Of a stretch of 7,286 nucleotides of DNA, positions 5,902-7,286 are shown piece after piece. The notes below the pieces were generated by a model, which worked only from the letters and a program-made list of their open reading frames with translations, searched no databases and was not told the origin of the DNA. Source of the DNA: Lachnoclostridium phytofermentans (GTDB lineage: Bacteria; Bacillota; Clostridia; Lachnospirales; Lachnospiraceae). Location: NCBI GenBank assembly GCA_003526525.1, contig DPVV01000549.1, forward strand, positions 1,961 to 9,246, written 5' to 3'. Both the position numbers and the translations under genes were made by a program. Numbering within the stretch: the stretch's first letter is position 1; each line of letters starts with the position of its first letter.

Positions 5902-6567
5902 TTAATCTTGAAGTGACATTTTCTTTACCTGATCAAAGGCATTTTTCACCAAAGGCAGAGAAATTATTATTACGGTTGCAATTCCCTCAGCATAGATATA
6001 GGCTCCATTATAAGCCATAGAATATAAAAGTGGGTTCCAGCCTTCCCAAGCATAAGAGCCAAAGAAGATATATCCGGATAAGGTAGTAAATAACCATCTT
6101 CCTGTAATACCAACAAGGTAGCCTTTTAACAATCCATTCTTACTCTTATAGAAAAGACCAGATAACCCAAGGGCACCAAAGGCGAGAGGATAATCTAAAA
6201 GAATCTGTGCAGGATGATAGATATATGGTTTTATAACAAATTGTAGGATACCATATGCAACACCTACAATAATACTTGTCTTTGCACCATAGAGATAACC
6301 AATCAAACAGATAAAAAGCATACTAAATAAAGTTACGGAGCCACCAAATGGGAAAGAATATATTTCAAGATAAGAAGTCACAAGTGCTAATGCCATCGCA
6401 ATGGCACAAAATACTAACTGTTTTGTAGGCATTTTCTTTGTATTTTTATTTTTTGCGAAGAAAGAAGCAAAAACTATTAAAGCAACAAGTAGAACAACTA
6501 ATAAAATATAACTAAGTGTTGTTAAACTGTAGTTGCCATCAACGGATGTAACGAACAAATCACGCAT
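5902..6567 (-). CDS. thiT: Thiamine ECF-transporter substrate-binding subunit ThiT
   Basis: A 221-residue membrane protein. It is the S-component that binds thiamine and docks on the shared EcfA/A'/T module to import it; those partners are not in this window. The family core is clear: FPFGGSVTLFSML (72-84), HPAQILLDYPLAFG (118-131), GRWLFTTLSGYIFFGSYAWEGW (156-177, here described by position) and YSMAYNG (182-188). Tyr182 and Asn187 sit where thiamine-contacting residues fall in the Lactococcus protein by my unaided alignment. An alanine-rich AxxxA segment (55-61) fits the EcfT contact helix. An extra N-terminal helix (about 16-38) precedes the six-helix core, as in other Lachnospiraceae members I recall. 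The start is supported by GGAGG at 6576-6580. The TPP riboswitch directly upstream confirms the assignment. Confidence 0.95.
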   Translation of the reverse strand: MRDLFVTSVDGNYSLTTLSYILLVVLLVALIVFASFFAKNKNTKKMPTKQLVFCAIAMALALVTSYLEIYSFPFGGSVTLFSMLFICLIGYLYGAKTSIIVGVAYGILQFVIKPYIYHPAQILLDYPLAFGALGLSGLFYKSKNGLLKGYLVGITGRWLFTTLSGYIFFGSYAWEGWNPLLYSMAYNGAYIYAEGIATVIIISLPLVKNAFDQVKKMSLQD

Positions 6568-6613
6568 AAAAAAAACCTCCTTACGGTCACTGTAATTGTG
6601 ATTGCTTCGGAGG
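6568..6613 (-). promoter_or_regulatory. Riboswitch expression platform: SD-sequestering stem followed by U8
   Basis: In the leader RNA, CCUCC (6609-6613) can pair with the ribosome-binding site GGAGG (6576-6580), which is directly followed by eight U and the AUG. The same stem could hide the ribosome-binding site or end transcription just before the start codon. Within the loop, UCAC/GUGA can form a small inner stem. The alternative partner of CCUCC lies in the 5' edge of the aptamer. Confidence 0.6.
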
Positions 6614-6619
6614 ACGTTT

Positions 6620-6706
6620 GGTGCTTCCTTACGCCAGTACTAACTGGATCAAGTAATAAGGGTCAGTAGGTGTCTACTTCTCAGCCAATGCGGCTCCCCT
6701 AGCAAT
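6620..6706 (-). ncRNA. TPP riboswitch (THI element) aptamer
   Basis: On the minus strand the conserved pieces appear in order: GGGGAGCC, then GGCUGAGA, then ACCC, CUUGAUC, and the closing GGCGUAAGGAAGCA. The P1 stem is formed by UGCU (6701-6704) and AGCA (6622-6625). This is the thiamine pyrophosphate aptamer; it lies 53 bases before thiT and should switch the gene off when thiamine pyrophosphate is plentiful. Confidence 0.95.
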
Positions 6707-6730
6707 ACAATAATAATTGTTTATTATATT

Positions 6731-6760
6731 AAGGAAAAGTTCGCGAACGTACTTTTCTTG
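6731..6760. repeat. Dispersed imperfect-palindrome element, copy B
   Basis: The element begins AAGGAAAAGTTCGCG and ends TACTTTTCTTG. Its ends (6731-6740 and 6751-6760) pair with G-T wobbles around a 10-base loop that overlaps a GTTCGCGAAC palindrome. It closely matches the copy at 461-490. It lies inside the predicted thiT leader, upstream of the riboswitch, so it would be transcribed as a hairpin. Confidence 0.55.
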
Positions 6761-6844
6761 TTTTTTATGTAATCAATGGAGTGCAAGGTAGAGTCATCGA
6801 TTTTAGTATACACTCTAAAAGCATTTCCTCTTGATTCCATGGTT

Positions 6845-6873
6845 ACTATAGCAAGTTATACGTCTAATGTCAA
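6845..6873 (-). promoter_or_regulatory. SigA promoter of thiT
   Basis: On the minus strand, consensus TTGACA (6868-6873) and TATAGT (6845-6850) are separated by exactly 17 bp. The leader would be about 270 bases, carrying the repeat and the riboswitch. Directly upstream of the -35 is a perfect AGAAAT/ATTTCT palindrome (6876-6890), a possible operator. No other gene lies in 6568-6950. Confidence 0.8.
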
Positions 6874-6950
6874 GTAGAAATGTAATTTCTCAGAAGTTTG
6901 TTTTTAGCTTCAAAGGAAAGGTAGGTGTGGCATGCAAAACACAGGGATTA

Positions 6951-7286
6951 CTAACATACTACTCTGTGGTAGTCTTTTACTTCACTAGGACGGATGTGAT
7001 AGTATTTTTTATATAATCGGCTAAAGTATAAAGCATCGTCATAACCCACTTTTGATGCAGCCAACTGCACAGAGTAACCTTGCTTTAATAGCTCGGTGGC
7101 TTTTTCTAATCTTTGCCTAATTAAATATTCTATTGGCCTGATCCCTAAGTTTTTATAAAACAAATGGGATAATTGAGCAGGTTTTTTGTCAAAATAAGCA
7201 GCTAATTCATCTAATGTAATCGGGGTGGAGAGGTGTTTTTTTATATAACTGCATACCACATCAAGAAGCTGATGTTCTGATGTATC
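6951..7286 (-). CDS. AraC-family transcriptional regulator, C-terminal DNA-binding domain (partial)
   Basis: The frame is open to the right edge, so the gene starts outside the window; 111 C-terminal residues are visible. They form the AraC/XylS double helix-turn-helix: the first around LDELAAYFDKKPAQLSHLF, the second around VQLAASKVGYDDALYFSRLY. The family signature ending KKYYHIRPSEVKDY follows. The N-terminal sensing domain is not seen, so the ligand and targets are unknown. The gene is upstream of thiT on the same strand, but thiT has its own promoter, so a link is not implied. A GTG at 7257-7259 is only an internal codon. I see no strong terminator after it. Confidence 0.9.
   Translation of the reverse strand, partial: DTSEHQLLDVVCSYIKKHLSTPITLDELAAYFDKKPAQLSHLFYKNLGIRPIEYLIRQRLEKATELLKQGYSVQLAASKVGYDDALYFSRLYKKYYHIRPSEVKDYHRVVC

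Noticed and set aside
6723..6728. TATAAT on the minus strand as a thiT -10
   Set aside because: The -35 at 17 bp would be TACGTT, inside the repeat; the TTGACA/TATAGT pair at 6845-6873 is much better.

Overview
The window is AT-rich, with short leaders, strong GGAGG-type ribosome-binding sites and SigA-like promoters. It looks like chromosomal DNA of a low-GC Firmicute. The Lachnospiraceae-style ThiT with an extra N-terminal helix, and the acidic secreted protein beside an SH3/NlpC-P60 hydrolase, suggest a clostridium of the Lachnospiraceae type. That placement comes from remembered family resemblance, not a search. I see no phage, insertion sequence, CRISPR, tRNA or rRNA.

Layout. (1) Bases 1-1883, minus strand: the start of a secreted or membrane-anchored acidic protein lies downstream of a secreted two-SH3 NlpC/P60 cell-wall endopeptidase. 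Upstream of the endopeptidase are a SigA-like promoter and three 11-bp-phased half-sites resembling WalR/PhoP boxes. (2) Bases 1953-4067, minus strand: a 613-residue zinc-ribbon, multi-helix membrane protein with a C-terminal NERD-like domain. Its start is better placed at a GTG, and it has its own promoter and terminator. (3) Bases 4095-5216, plus strand: a probable two-gene operon of an ArsC-like thioredoxin-fold protein and a YczE/YitT-type membrane protein, preceded by a 41-bp-period tandem repeat. (4) Bases 5226-5743, minus strand: a small lipoprotein, convergent with the previous operon and apparently read from an ECF-sigma-type promoter. (5) Bases 5849-6873, minus strand: the thiamine ECF-transporter substrate subunit ThiT behind a TPP riboswitch, with a clear SigA promoter and terminator. 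(6) Bases 6951-7286: the C-terminal DNA-binding part of an AraC-family regulator, cut by the window edge.

Shared themes. Several genes concern the cell envelope: the wall hydrolase, the neighbouring exported protein, the lipoprotein and two other membrane proteins. Two have promoter-region signals of types tied to envelope or cell-wall sensing (OmpR-family tandem boxes and an ECF promoter). Thiamine uptake is controlled separately by the riboswitch. A small imperfect-palindrome repeat occurs in at least two, perhaps three, intergenic regions.

I found no clear previously undescribed multi-gene system. The most interesting material is regulatory: the tandem boxes before the wall hydrolase, the ECF promoter of the lipoprotein, the riboswitch arrangement in which the ribosome-binding site is also the 3' arm of a possible terminator, and the dispersed repeat. 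The NERD protein with an apparently degenerate nuclease motif is the least understood gene.
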